A program made the translations under genes and the position numbers. This document shows positions 51,573-59,179 of a DNA stretch of 64,000 bases, one piece after another; the first letter of the stretch is position 1; every line of letters starts with the position of its first letter. The DNA lies in assembly GCA_963704585.1 (NCBI GenBank), contig OY969919.1, positions 992,001 to 1,056,000 of the forward strand, given 5' to 3'. The notes under the pieces were generated by a model, which saw only the letters and a program-made list of their open reading frames with translations, had not been told where the DNA came from and did no database searches. Source of the stretch: Bog-756 sp963704585. GTDB lineage: Bacteria; Actinomycetota; Acidimicrobiia; Acidimicrobiales; RAAP-2.

Positions 51573-53219
51573 TCACGCTCCCTGCAGGTCGCGCCGCCGG
51601 AAGGCAAGGCCGCCGACGAACGCCCCGGCGACCCCGACCGCGAGCAGCACGCCGTTGACCGTCCAGTTCGGCGGCACCGCGGGTGCGGACGCAATCTGGT
51701 GGAAGAGCGAGGTGTCACTGACCCAGTGGTCGAGGGCACCGATGCCGCCCACCAGCTCCACCAGGAGCGACCAACCGAGCAGCCCGTAAACGACGGCGGT
51801 CGCGGCACACGGCCAGACCCCGAGCGCGAGGGCACCGATCCCGAGCAGGCAGACCGCCGGCGGCACCACGTTGACGCCCGCCTCGAGGAGGGTGGCGAAC
51901 GGGACCCCGGCGTGCTGGCTCGCCGCCGCGAGCCAGGTGAACACCCCGGCGAGCGCGCCGGCCATGCCGAGGACGACGACCGCGACGCCGAGCCGCCCTC
52001 CGAGCCACGTCCAGCGCGAGACCGGGCGGACGAGCAGGTGGTCGAGCCGTCCCTCGGACTCCTCGGACCAGGCGGCGGTGATCTGCCCCGCGGCCACGAA
52101 CGCGACGAGCACCGCGACGATCAGGAAGGAGACCCCGAGGAATGCCACCGCCCCCGTGCCGGGAGCACCGAGCCGCCGGAAGACGTCGGTCACCGAGGAG
52201 CCGGAGATGGTCGCCCCCGCCGCCTTCGCCACGAGCCCGGTGAGCACTCCGGTGATGGCGACCGCCGTCCACCAGCCGAGCACGACGGCGCGGAGGGTCC
52301 GGACTGCGAGCCCGACCGGCCCGGCGAGCAGGCGCACGCGCGTGGTGGGATGCGCCCGGTCGGGGATGACGCTCGCACCGAGATCGCGCCGGCCCGCGAG
52401 GTGGACGGCAACGGCCACGGTGGCGACGGTGAGGCCGGCGATCGGAAGGAGTGGCACCGCGGACGGCGCGATGAGCGGCTGGAGCTGCTCGACCCAGCCG
52501 AGCGGCGAGAGCCAGACGAGCCAGTGGAGGCCGATCCCGGCGTCGGCCACCATGCGGACGGCGTAGCTGACCCCGAGGACCACGGCGGACGACGCGGCCG
52601 CCTGTCGCCGCGTGGCGCTGACCTGGCTTGCCAGCGCGCCGACCCCGAGGAACATGGCCGCCGTGCAGACCAAGACGACGGAGAAGAAGAGTGACGACCC
52701 GGCGGTGAAGCCGACCTTGGAGGACCGTCCGGTCGCGACGACGATGAGCGCGGTCACGACATAGAGCGACACGACACCGGCGCCGAAGCCCGCCGCGACC
52801 TGCGCGGTCGCCCGGCGCGGGGTGGTCCGCCCCGCGCAGAGCAGCTCCCAGCGACCCGCGTCTTCCTCCCCACGCAGCAGGCGTGTGCTGAGGAGCAGCC
52901 CCCATACGGCGCCGATCACCATGAGGGTCATCGAGACCTTGAGTACGGTGAAGCCGGCCACCGTCTGGAGCATCGGCGCGGGTCCGAACAACGCCGAGCT
53001 CGCCTTGTTGGCGCCGAAGGCGGCCGCGAGGTGGTCGCGCTCCGCCTGGGTCTTGTAGATGGTGGAGTAGCTCACCGCGGACGACGCCACGAACAGCCCG
53101 AAGACCACGCCCCACAGCCCGCCCGAGCGGGCCGCCCGCCGGGCCGTGAGCCGCGCGACTGCCGTGCCGCTCGCCCGATCGACGGTGAGCACGGGCTCGC
53201 TCGCGGTGTCAGGGAGCAC
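51573..53219 (-). CDS. ABC-2 type exporter permease
   Basis: A 548-residue permease with about 12 helices in two similar halves. Recognisable segments are GLWGVVFGLFVASSAVSYST, LLSTRLLRGEEDAGRWELLC, and in the second half AWSEESEGRLDHLLVRPVSR. These duplicated RGEEDAGRWELL / EESEGRLDHLL elements are typical of large ABC-2 exporters. The GTG start overlaps the ATPase stop by 11 nt, so they form one transporter. The substrate is unknown. Confidence 0.86.
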   Translation of the reverse strand: MLPDTASEPVLTVDRASGTAVARLTARRAARSGGLWGVVFGLFVASSAVSYSTIYKTQAERDHLAAAFGANKASSALFGPAPMLQTVAGFTVLKVSMTLMVIGAVWGLLLSTRLLRGEEDAGRWELLCAGRTTPRRATAQVAAGFGAGVVSLYVVTALIVVATGRSSKVGFTAGSSLFFSVVLVCTAAMFLGVGALASQVSATRRQAAASSAVVLGVSYAVRMVADAGIGLHWLVWLSPLGWVEQLQPLIAPSAVPLLPIAGLTVATVAVAVHLAGRRDLGASVIPDRAHPTTRVRLLAGPVGLAVRTLRAVVLGWWTAVAITGVLTGLVAKAAGATISGSSVTDVFRRLGAPGTGAVAFLGVSFLIVAVLVAFVAAGQITAAWSEESEGRLDHLLVRPVSRWTWLGGRLGVAVVVLGMAGALAGVFTWLAAASQHAGVPFATLLEAGVNVVPPAVCLLGIGALALGVWPCAATAVVYGLLGWSLLVELVGGIGALDHWVSDTSLFHQIASAPAVPPNWTVNGVLLAVGVAGAFVGGLAFRRRDLQGA

Positions 53220-54171
53220 GAACGTCGGCCCCGTCGCCGGCCGAGCCCGTTGCGCCGTCGGCCCCGTCGCCGGCCGAGCCCGTTGCGCCGTCGCCGCCGT
53301 ACTGCGCGAGGAAGAGCTCCTCCAGCGACGGCTCGCGGCTGAGCAACCGGGTCACCCCCGAACCCGCCAGCGCGTGGAGCAACGGCTCCACCGGACCGCG
53401 CACGTGGCACCGGACCGAGCTGCCGTCGAGCTGGACCGCGGTGACCCCCGGCACCGCGCCGAGATCAGGCGGTGCACCGGTGAAGGTCGCCTCGACCTCG
53501 AGCGCGCTCAGGTGGCGAAGGTCGGCGAGGGCCCCGATCTCGACGAGGCGCCCCGCGCGCAGGATGGCGATCCGGTCGCAGACCGCCTCGACCTCCGAGA
53601 GGATGTGCGACGAGAGGAAGACCGTCTGCCCGTGCTCACTCGCCTCGTGCACGCAGCGACGGAACACCTGCTCCATAAGCGGGTCGAGCCCGGCCGTCGG
53701 CTCGTCGAGCAACAGGAGGTCGGCCCGTGTCATGAGGGCGGCGATGAGCAGGATCTTCTGGCGGTTGCCCTTCGAGTACGCCCGCACCTTCTTGGTCGGG
53801 TCGAAGTCGAACCGGTCGATCAGCTCGTCGCGGTAGGCGTCGTCGACCTGGCCGTGGACGCGCCCGAGGAGATGGAGGGTCTCGGCTCCGGTCAGCGATG
53901 GCCAGAGGCTTGCCTCGCCGGCCACGTACGCGAGCCTCCGGTGGACGTCGACCGCCTGCCGGAAGCAGTCGAGCCCGAAGATCTCGGCCCGTCCCGCGGT
54001 CGGCCGGATCAGCCCGAGGAGAAGGCGGATCGTGGTCGTCTTGCCGGCGCCGTTGGGTCCGAGACAGCCGATGACGTCGCCGCGTGCGACCTCGAGGTCG
54101 AGGTCCTCGAGCGCGGCGACCGGCCCGTACCGTTTGGTCAGGCCCTCGGTCCGCACCACCAGGTCCGCCAT
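53209..54171 (-). CDS. ABC transporter ATP-binding protein
   Basis: A 320-residue ATPase. Walker A is LGPNGAGKTTTIRLL, the signature is YSKGNRQKILLIAAL (a YSKGN variant of LSGGQ), Walker B is LLLLDEPTAGLDPL and the H-loop is VFLSSHILSEVEAV. A C-terminal regulatory domain ends in a duplicated DGATGSAGDGA tail. ATG at 54171 was chosen because GGAGGT lies 7 nt upstream. It pairs with the overlapping permease gene to form a DrrA-type exporter. Confidence 0.9.
   Translation of the reverse strand: MADLVVRTEGLTKRYGPVAALEDLDLEVARGDVIGCLGPNGAGKTTTIRLLLGLIRPTAGRAEIFGLDCFRQAVDVHRRLAYVAGEASLWPSLTGAETLHLLGRVHGQVDDAYRDELIDRFDFDPTKKVRAYSKGNRQKILLIAALMTRADLLLLDEPTAGLDPLMEQVFRRCVHEASEHGQTVFLSSHILSEVEAVCDRIAILRAGRLVEIGALADLRHLSALEVEATFTGAPPDLGAVPGVTAVQLDGSSVRCHVRGPVEPLLHALAGSGVTRLLSREPSLEELFLAQYGGDGATGSAGDGADGATGSAGDGADVRAP
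53224..53289. repeat. Tandem 33-bp duplication in the ATPase gene
   Basis: Two identical 33-bp units (53224-53256 and 53257-53289) are followed by the start of a third. They lie in frame in the last 30 codons of the ABC ATPase gene and encode an 11-residue Gly/Asp/Ala-rich repeat. The duplication looks recent. Confidence 0.88.
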
Positions 54172-54196
54172 CGGCGCCACCTCCGGCCGGTGCGGC

Positions 54197-55217
54197 TCAG
54201 CGACGGCGCAGGCGCTGGTCGGCGAGCGCGGGCGGCGTCCACCCGCTGTCGCCGCTGTAGAGGTCGACCCCGGGTTCGACGATCTCGTCGATGCGGTCGA
54301 GGACGTCGTCCTCGAGCCGGATGCCGGCCGCCGGCAGCTGGGACTCGAGCTGCTCCATCGTGCGTGGCCCGATGATCGGGCAGGTGACCGCAGGATGAGC
54401 CAGGGCGAAGGCGAGTGCGAGCTCGATGAGGGTCATGCCCGCCTCGTCGGCGAGGGCCTGCAGCCGGTTGACCGCGTCGAGCTTGCGCCGGTTCTCGGGC
54501 TTCTCGAGGTCGTAGCGGTCCGGCAGCATCGCGGAGCGCCGCGAGGTGTTCTGCCGCCCCTCGCCGAAGGCGCCGGAGAGCCAGCCGCCGCCGAGCGGGC
54601 TCCAGCTCAGCACGCCCATGCCGTACTTCGCGCACACCGGCAGGACGTCCGCCTCGATCCCGCGCGAGCAGCGAGTACGGCGGCTGTTCGGTCACGAAGC
54701 GCTCCCGGCCACGACGCTCCGCCGTCCACTGCGACTCGACGATCTCGTGCGCGGGGAAGGTCGAGCAGCCGACGTAGCGGACCTTGCCGGCGCGGACGAG
54801 GTCGGTGAGCGCGCCGAGGGTCTCGTCGATCTCGGTCTCGGGTGATGGGCGGTGGATCTGGTAGAGGTCGATCCACTCGACGCCCAGGCGGCGGAGCGAG
54901 TTGTCGCACTCGGCGAGGACCCACCGGCGCGAGTTGCCCTGTGCATTGGGGTCGGCGCCCATCGGCCCGTGCACCTTGGTCGCGAGGACGATCGCATCGC
55001 GGTCGAGGGTCGCGAGGGCCTTGCCCACGATCTCCTCCGACTCGCCGGCGGAGTACATGTCCGCCGTATCGATGAAGTTGATGCCCTCGTCGACGGCGCG
55101 GTGGATGATGCGGACCGAGTCCTCGTGGTCCGTGTTCCCCCAGGCGCCGAACATCATCGCCCCGAGGCAGAGCGGGCTGACCTTGACCCCGGTGCGGCCG
55201 AGTGTGCGGTAGTCCAT
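54197..55217 (-). pseudogene. Aldo/keto reductase, frameshifted
   Basis: About 339 residues if repaired. It is an NADPH-dependent AKR with MDYRTLGRTGVKVSPLCLGA, catalytic Asp/Tyr in NFIDTADMYSAGESEEIVG, Lys in IVLATKVHGPMG and His in DLYQIHRPSPETEID, then GMGVLSWSPLGGGWLSG and PIIGPRTMEQLE. The frame changes +1 (or loses 2 nt) at about 54660-54667, between PYSLLAR and IEADVLPVCAKYG. ATG at 55217 is the start. The natural substrate is unknown. Confidence 0.82.
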
Positions 55218-55277
55218 GGACGCGGAGCGTACCCGAGCGTGTGCCGTTGCTCCCACTGGCCGGTGGCCGCGACCGGG

Positions 55278-55760
55278 TCAGTCCTGCGACGCGCAGAGGC
55301 CGAGTGCGACCGCTGCCGCGTCAGCGGGGTCGTCGACGGGGACAATGCCGGTGTCGTCGTCACCGTCGGGACGGCGCAGGGTCCACGTCCCGAGCCCGAT
55401 GACCGGTGTGCCGCCCCGGAGCGCGAGGGCGATCTCGCTCAGGGTCCCGTACTCGCCGTCGAGCGCGATCACCGCGTCGGAGGCGCCCACGACGAGCGCG
55501 TTCCTCGCCTCGCCGAGTCCGGTCGGCACCACGACGTCGACCCAGGCGTTCGCGGCCGCGGGGTCCGAACCCGGCAGGATCCCGACGGTGAGGCCGCCTT
55601 GGGACTTGGCCCCGCGGCACGCCGCAGCCATGACGCCGCCGAGCCCGCCGCACACGACGACGGCGCCACCGGCGGCGAGCGCCGCACCGACCCGCTCGGC
55701 AGCCGCGACGACATCGTCACCCGGGTCGGAGCCGCCGATGACGGCGATCTGCGGGGCCAT
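55278..55760 (-). CDS. SLOG-domain protein (TIGR00725 / LOG-like)
   Basis: A 160-residue Rossmann-like protein with IAVIGGSDPGDDVVAAAERV, VVCGGLGGVMAAACRGAKSQ, GILPGSDPAAANAWVDVVVP and LDGEYGTLSEIALALRGG. The last is a variant of the PGGxGTxxE motif of cytokinin-activating LOG enzymes, with LDGEYGT in place of PGGxGT. Members bind nucleotides or sugar-phosphate nucleotides; the reaction is not known. It lies 60 nt upstream of the AKR start on the same strand. Confidence 0.82.
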   Translation of the reverse strand: MAPQIAVIGGSDPGDDVVAAAERVGAALAAGGAVVVCGGLGGVMAAACRGAKSQGGLTVGILPGSDPAAANAWVDVVVPTGLGEARNALVVGASDAVIALDGEYGTLSEIALALRGGTPVIGLGTWTLRRPDGDDDTGIVPVDDPADAAAVALGLCASQD

Positions 55761-55829
55761 CTGACCGACAGCGTAGGCCCGTGGTGGGTGCGACCCGTCC
55801 GGGGTCGCGACGCCAGCGGCGCGGGTCCT

Positions 55830-56030
55830 TCAGAGCCTCGAGAGCTCGCAGTTGACGACGGCCACCTCGGTGTCGGGGTCGAAGACTGCGACGTCGCCGG
55901 TGTCGTACCACTCGACGAGGTACGGGGCCTTCCCACCCGCTCCGCGGAGCTCGGTCACCCGGCAGACCCGGTGGTGGCCGAGCGGGCACCTTTTCGTGAC
56001 CATCAGGCGATCACCCACGTCTGCCGGCAT
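55830..56030 (-). CDS. DUF1918 protein
   Basis: A 66-residue protein with the DUF1918 pattern: MPADVGDRLMVTKRCPLGHH, then GGKAPYLVEWYDTGDVAVFD. These small SH3-like barrels are common in actinobacteria near stress or dormancy genes; their function is unknown. The ATG at 56030 is preceded by an in-frame GTG. It is divergent from the small gene at 56258, and the shared 227-bp region contains two DosR-like palindromes. Confidence 0.8.
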   Translation of the reverse strand: MPADVGDRLMVTKRCPLGHHRVCRVTELRGAGGKAPYLVEWYDTGDVAVFDPDTEVAVVNCELSRL

Positions 56031-56093
56031 CACAGCGCTCCGTTCCGTCCGTCCCGACACTCCCAGTGTGCGGAGACCCGACGGAGGGCACCA

Positions 56094-56107
56094 GGGCCGA
56101 AGGTCCC
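56094..56107. promoter_or_regulatory. DosR-like box A
   Basis: GGGCCGAAGGTCCC; the reverse complement GGGACCTTCGGCCC matches the degenerate DosR/DevR core GGGACTTTNGGCCC at all but one position. It lies in the divergent region between the DUF1918 gene and the small gene at 56258. The regulator itself is not in the window. Confidence 0.5.
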
Positions 56108-56164
56108 GGCATCGGCTCCCAGCCCACGTCACTGCCCGGGCCACCCGTGGTCGACCCGCCGGAA

Positions 56165-56177
56165 GGGCTTTCGGCCC
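56165..56177. promoter_or_regulatory. DosR-like box B
   Basis: GGGCTTTCGGCCC, flanked by A and T to give AGGGC-TTTCG-GCCCT, resembles the same DosR core with one base missing. Its centre is about 71 bp from box A, and it is closer to the rightward gene. Confidence 0.45.
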
Positions 56178-56257
56178 TACCTCGGCGGTGTGGCACGGCC
56201 GTACGGTGCAGATGGGCGCGACCCACGCACGGGCCGCAGGAGGGGAAGGACGACGTC

Positions 56258-56572
56258 ATGTCCACGAAGCGCAGCACACCCGTCACCATCGTCGGCCGGT
56301 CGACCGCGCCGGAGATCGGGGAGCGCATCGAAGTCGAGTGGGAGCTCAGTACGCGACCGGCACCCGAGTGGGCCGAGATCTTCCAGATGGCGGCCCCGGA
56401 TGAGCGCGACGGCCCGGTCGACTGGGTCATGGGCGGTGGCCCCGACGTGATCGAGGCAACCGTCCGGTGGTTCGTGCCGGCCGCCGAGCTCGACGCCGCC
56501 GAGCGCGAGGTCCGCCACCGGCTCGACGTCGCGAACGGGCGGCTCGGGTCTGCCGCGCCTGCCTCGCGGTAG
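56258..56572 (+). CDS. Small soluble protein, unknown
   Basis: A 104-residue protein with no recognised family. It reads TPVTIVGRSTAPEIGERIEV then EWAEIFQMAAPDERDGPVDW and ends in an amphipathic helix (AELDAAEREVRHRLDVAN). ATG at 56258 has an AGGAGGGGAAGGA purine tract 7-12 nt upstream. Its position next to DosR-like boxes and a DUF1918 gene suggests a stress or dormancy role, which is inference. Confidence 0.65.
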   Translation: MSTKRSTPVTIVGRSTAPEIGERIEVEWELSTRPAPEWAEIFQMAAPDERDGPVDWVMGGGPDVIEATVRWFVPAAELDAAEREVRHRLDVANGRLGSAAPASR

Positions 56573-56717
56573 GGCACCGGACCGACCGCACGGACCGGGG
56601 CGGTCGGCGAACGCGGCGGCGGCGACCGGACGGTTCGGCGCGGCGGCGCGGCGTGCGGGATGATGGCGGCCTCACCACTGCCCGGCCGGCGGGCGTGCAC
56701 AACGCTGAGGAGTGGCG

Positions 56718-57824
56718 ATGGCCGTGGCCGAAGGGGCCGAGCTCGCATCGGAGGGTTGGCGGCTGGTCCGCACGATGCTCGACGACCTCACCCGCACCAT
56801 CGAAGAGGACGCCGAGACGGAGCTCGAGCTGGTCGAGGGGCTCCGGGTCCTCGGGCGCATCACGGCCCTGGCCTCAGAGCTCTCCCTCGACGTCGACCAC
56901 GCGGCGCCGTGGTTCTTCCCGATGAACACGAGGGCCCGGCTCGTCGGCGGTCCGAATCCGGACGGCGAGTACTCGCTCGCGATGATCGACGGGCGGCACC
57001 GCTACCGCGTCCGCGGCGCACGGGGCACCACCGCGTACCTCGGGTTCCAGGTGCTCGCCGGGGTCGGCCTCACCCCGCGCCGGATGGCCTCCTACGTGTC
57101 CGACCGCGACCTCGCCGTCGACACCGACGGCACCTTCGCCTTCGTCCTCTCGCACGAGCGTCCGACCGACGCGGAGCTCGACGGCGCACCCTGGGTAGGG
57201 ATGCCCGAGGACGCGTCGGCGATCGTGGTGCGCGAGTACGTGGCGGACTGCGCGACCGAGGTCGGCGCGACCCTCGGCATCGACCCGCTCGATCCGCCGG
57301 GAGCACCGGCGCGGCCGACCGACAAGCAGCTCGGCGAGCAGCTCACCGGCATGGCCTGGACGATGGCCAAGCTGGCCACGCTCCACCGGTCGATCCGACC
57401 CGACCTGCTCGAGACCCCGAACGTCCTCGTCACCGCCGAGGCCGCGGGCCTCGGGGCCGCGGACACGACACCCGACAACCTCTACGAGCTCGGCACCTTC
57501 CGCCTGGCGGACGACGAGGCGCTGGTCCTCGAGTTCGTGCCGCCGCGCACCCGGTTCTGGAGCGTCACGCTCGAGAACATCTGGCACGAGTGCCTCGAGC
57601 CGTACCGCCGGCAGAGCTCGTTGACCAACGCGCACGCGGGCGTCGGCGAGGACGGCACGGTCACCGTCGTGATCGCCGCACGCGACCCCGGCACCGGGAA
57701 CTGGCTGGACACCGGTGGCCGCCACCGCGGCTTCGTCGTCGTCCGCTGGCTCGACCACCCCGAGCCCCCACCCATCGCGACCCGGGTCGTCCGTTCCGAG
57801 GACGCACGGGCGGTGGGTCGATGA
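56718..57824 (+). CDS. DUF1214 domain protein
   Basis: A 368-residue soluble protein. The C-terminal DUF1214 domain shows LVLEFVPPRTRFWSVTLENI and VVIAARDPGTGNWLDTGGRH. The N-terminal half has a helical start (LVRTMLDDLTRTIEEDAETE) and a beta region (GEYSLAMIDGRHRYRVRGAR). ATG at 56718 was chosen because GAGGAG ends 5 nt before it; an in-frame GTG lies at 56712. The stop overlaps the sulfotransferase start (ATGA), so they are cotranslated. The function is unknown. Confidence 0.8.
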   Translation: MAVAEGAELASEGWRLVRTMLDDLTRTIEEDAETELELVEGLRVLGRITALASELSLDVDHAAPWFFPMNTRARLVGGPNPDGEYSLAMIDGRHRYRVRGARGTTAYLGFQVLAGVGLTPRRMASYVSDRDLAVDTDGTFAFVLSHERPTDAELDGAPWVGMPEDASAIVVREYVADCATEVGATLGIDPLDPPGAPARPTDKQLGEQLTGMAWTMAKLATLHRSIRPDLLETPNVLVTAEAAGLGAADTTPDNLYELGTFRLADDEALVLEFVPPRTRFWSVTLENIWHECLEPYRRQSSLTNAHAGVGEDGTVTVVIAARDPGTGNWLDTGGRHRGFVVVRWLDHPEPPPIATRVVRSEDARAVGR

Positions 57825-59002
57825 GCGGCGCCGAACGCTTCGACCGCGACGCCCTCGTCGCGGCTGCCGCCGACCGCGCAGGCTCCGACGACTTCGGCGA
57901 GCCGACGTGGGCCGAGGGGCTCGACGTCCTCCTCGACTCGCTCCGGCGCGACGCGAGGCTCAACGAGCTCGGGGTCGAGATCGTGCTCGGGGAAGTCGTG
58001 AACTACCTCGCGACCCGGCAGGCCATCACGGCCTGGCGGGCCGACCACCCCGAGGTGGCCGCGGGGACGATCGACCGGCCGATCGTGATCGTCGGGCAGC
58101 CCCGCACCGGGACGACCATCCTCTTCGACCTGCTCGCACAGGACCCGGCGCTCCGGCCGCCGCTCACCTGGGAGGTCGACAAGCCGGTCCCTCCGCCCGA
58201 ACCGACCACCTACGCGACCGATCCGCGCATCGCCGAGGTACAGGCGACCATCGATCTCGTCGACACGGTCATGCCGGGCTTCACGAGCTTCCACCCGATG
58301 GGCGCCCTCCTCGCACAGGAGTGCGTCCGCATCACCGCGGGCGACTTCCGGTCGATGATCTTCCCGATCCAGTACCGGGTACCGACCTACAACCGCTGGC
58401 TCCTCGACGAGGCCGACCTGCGGCCGGCGTACCGCTGGCACCGGCAGTACCTGCAGCACCTCCAGTCGCGCATGCCCCGTGCCGAGTGGGTCCTCAAGTC
58501 GCCGGCCCACCTCTGGCACCTCGACGCGCTCGCCGCCGAATACCCCGACGCGGTCATCGTGCAGACGCACCGCGATCCGCTGCGCGTCATCGCGTCGGTC
58601 AGCGCGCTGGCGGTCCACCTGCGCGGCATGGCGAGCGACGACGTCTCGCTCACCGAGGTCGCGCACAGCTATGCGGACGACATCGTGCTCGGCCTCGATC
58701 GCGGCATCGACGCGCGCGACCGGGGCGTCTTCCCGCCCGAGCGGTTCGTCGACGTCCACTTCGTCGACTTCATGGCAGATCCTTGGTCCACCATCGCGCG
58801 CCTGTACGACACGCTCGGACGGGAGCTGAGCGCCGAAGCCGAGCAGCGGATGCGCGCGTTTTTGGCCTCGAACCCCGGCGACGGCGGAGGTGGTGGCACC
58901 CGGTACCGCTTCGCGGACACCGGGCTCGACCCCGCGGCCTTGCGGGAACGGTGCACGCCCTACCAGGAGCGATTCGGGGTCGCGTCGGAGCCGCTCCAGT
59001 AG
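57821..59002 (+). CDS. Sulfotransferase family protein
   Basis: A 393-residue PAPS-dependent sulfotransferase-like enzyme. The 5'-phosphosulfate loop is VGQPRTGTT (residues 92-99), WVLKSPAHLWHLDALAAEYP follows, and the 3'-phosphate motif is VQTHRDPLRVIASVSAL. The general layout matches the Sulfotransfer_3 group common in mycobacteria and related actinobacteria. The acceptor is unknown. It is coupled to the upstream DUF1214 gene by ATGA. Confidence 0.85.
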   Translation: MSGAERFDRDALVAAAADRAGSDDFGEPTWAEGLDVLLDSLRRDARLNELGVEIVLGEVVNYLATRQAITAWRADHPEVAAGTIDRPIVIVGQPRTGTTILFDLLAQDPALRPPLTWEVDKPVPPPEPTTYATDPRIAEVQATIDLVDTVMPGFTSFHPMGALLAQECVRITAGDFRSMIFPIQYRVPTYNRWLLDEADLRPAYRWHRQYLQHLQSRMPRAEWVLKSPAHLWHLDALAAEYPDAVIVQTHRDPLRVIASVSALAVHLRGMASDDVSLTEVAHSYADDIVLGLDRGIDARDRGVFPPERFVDVHFVDFMADPWSTIARLYDTLGRELSAEAEQRMRAFLASNPGDGGGGGTRYRFADTGLDPAALRERCTPYQERFGVASEPLQ

Positions 59003-59033
59003 GGACGCGGGCGTTCGCCCGTCGCCGGACTCC

Positions 59034-59071
59034 GGGCGCAGGGCACAGGGCGCAGGGCGCAGGGCGCAGGG
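59034..59071. repeat. Five 7-bp tandem repeats (GGGCGCA)
   Basis: Four GGGCGCA units and one GGGCACA variant are arranged in tandem between the sulfotransferase and the secreted hydrolase genes. It is a noncoding microsatellite-like tract that could vary in length. Confidence 0.85.
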
Positions 59072-59179
59072 ACGATCCGTCGTCGCCGGGTCACGCTGCG
59101 TCGTCTCGGTTGCACCACGTGTTGCCTCGTGCTATCCCACCCGGGACGGACTGTGCGGTCCGATGCGGGGGATGGCGTG

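Noticed and set aside
21738..55217. Programmed +1 frameshifting as a genome-wide system
   Set aside because: The sites share GC-alternating context but no common slippery codon plus stop as in prfB, and most neighbouring genes are intact. Insertion error is simpler, though it should be tested.
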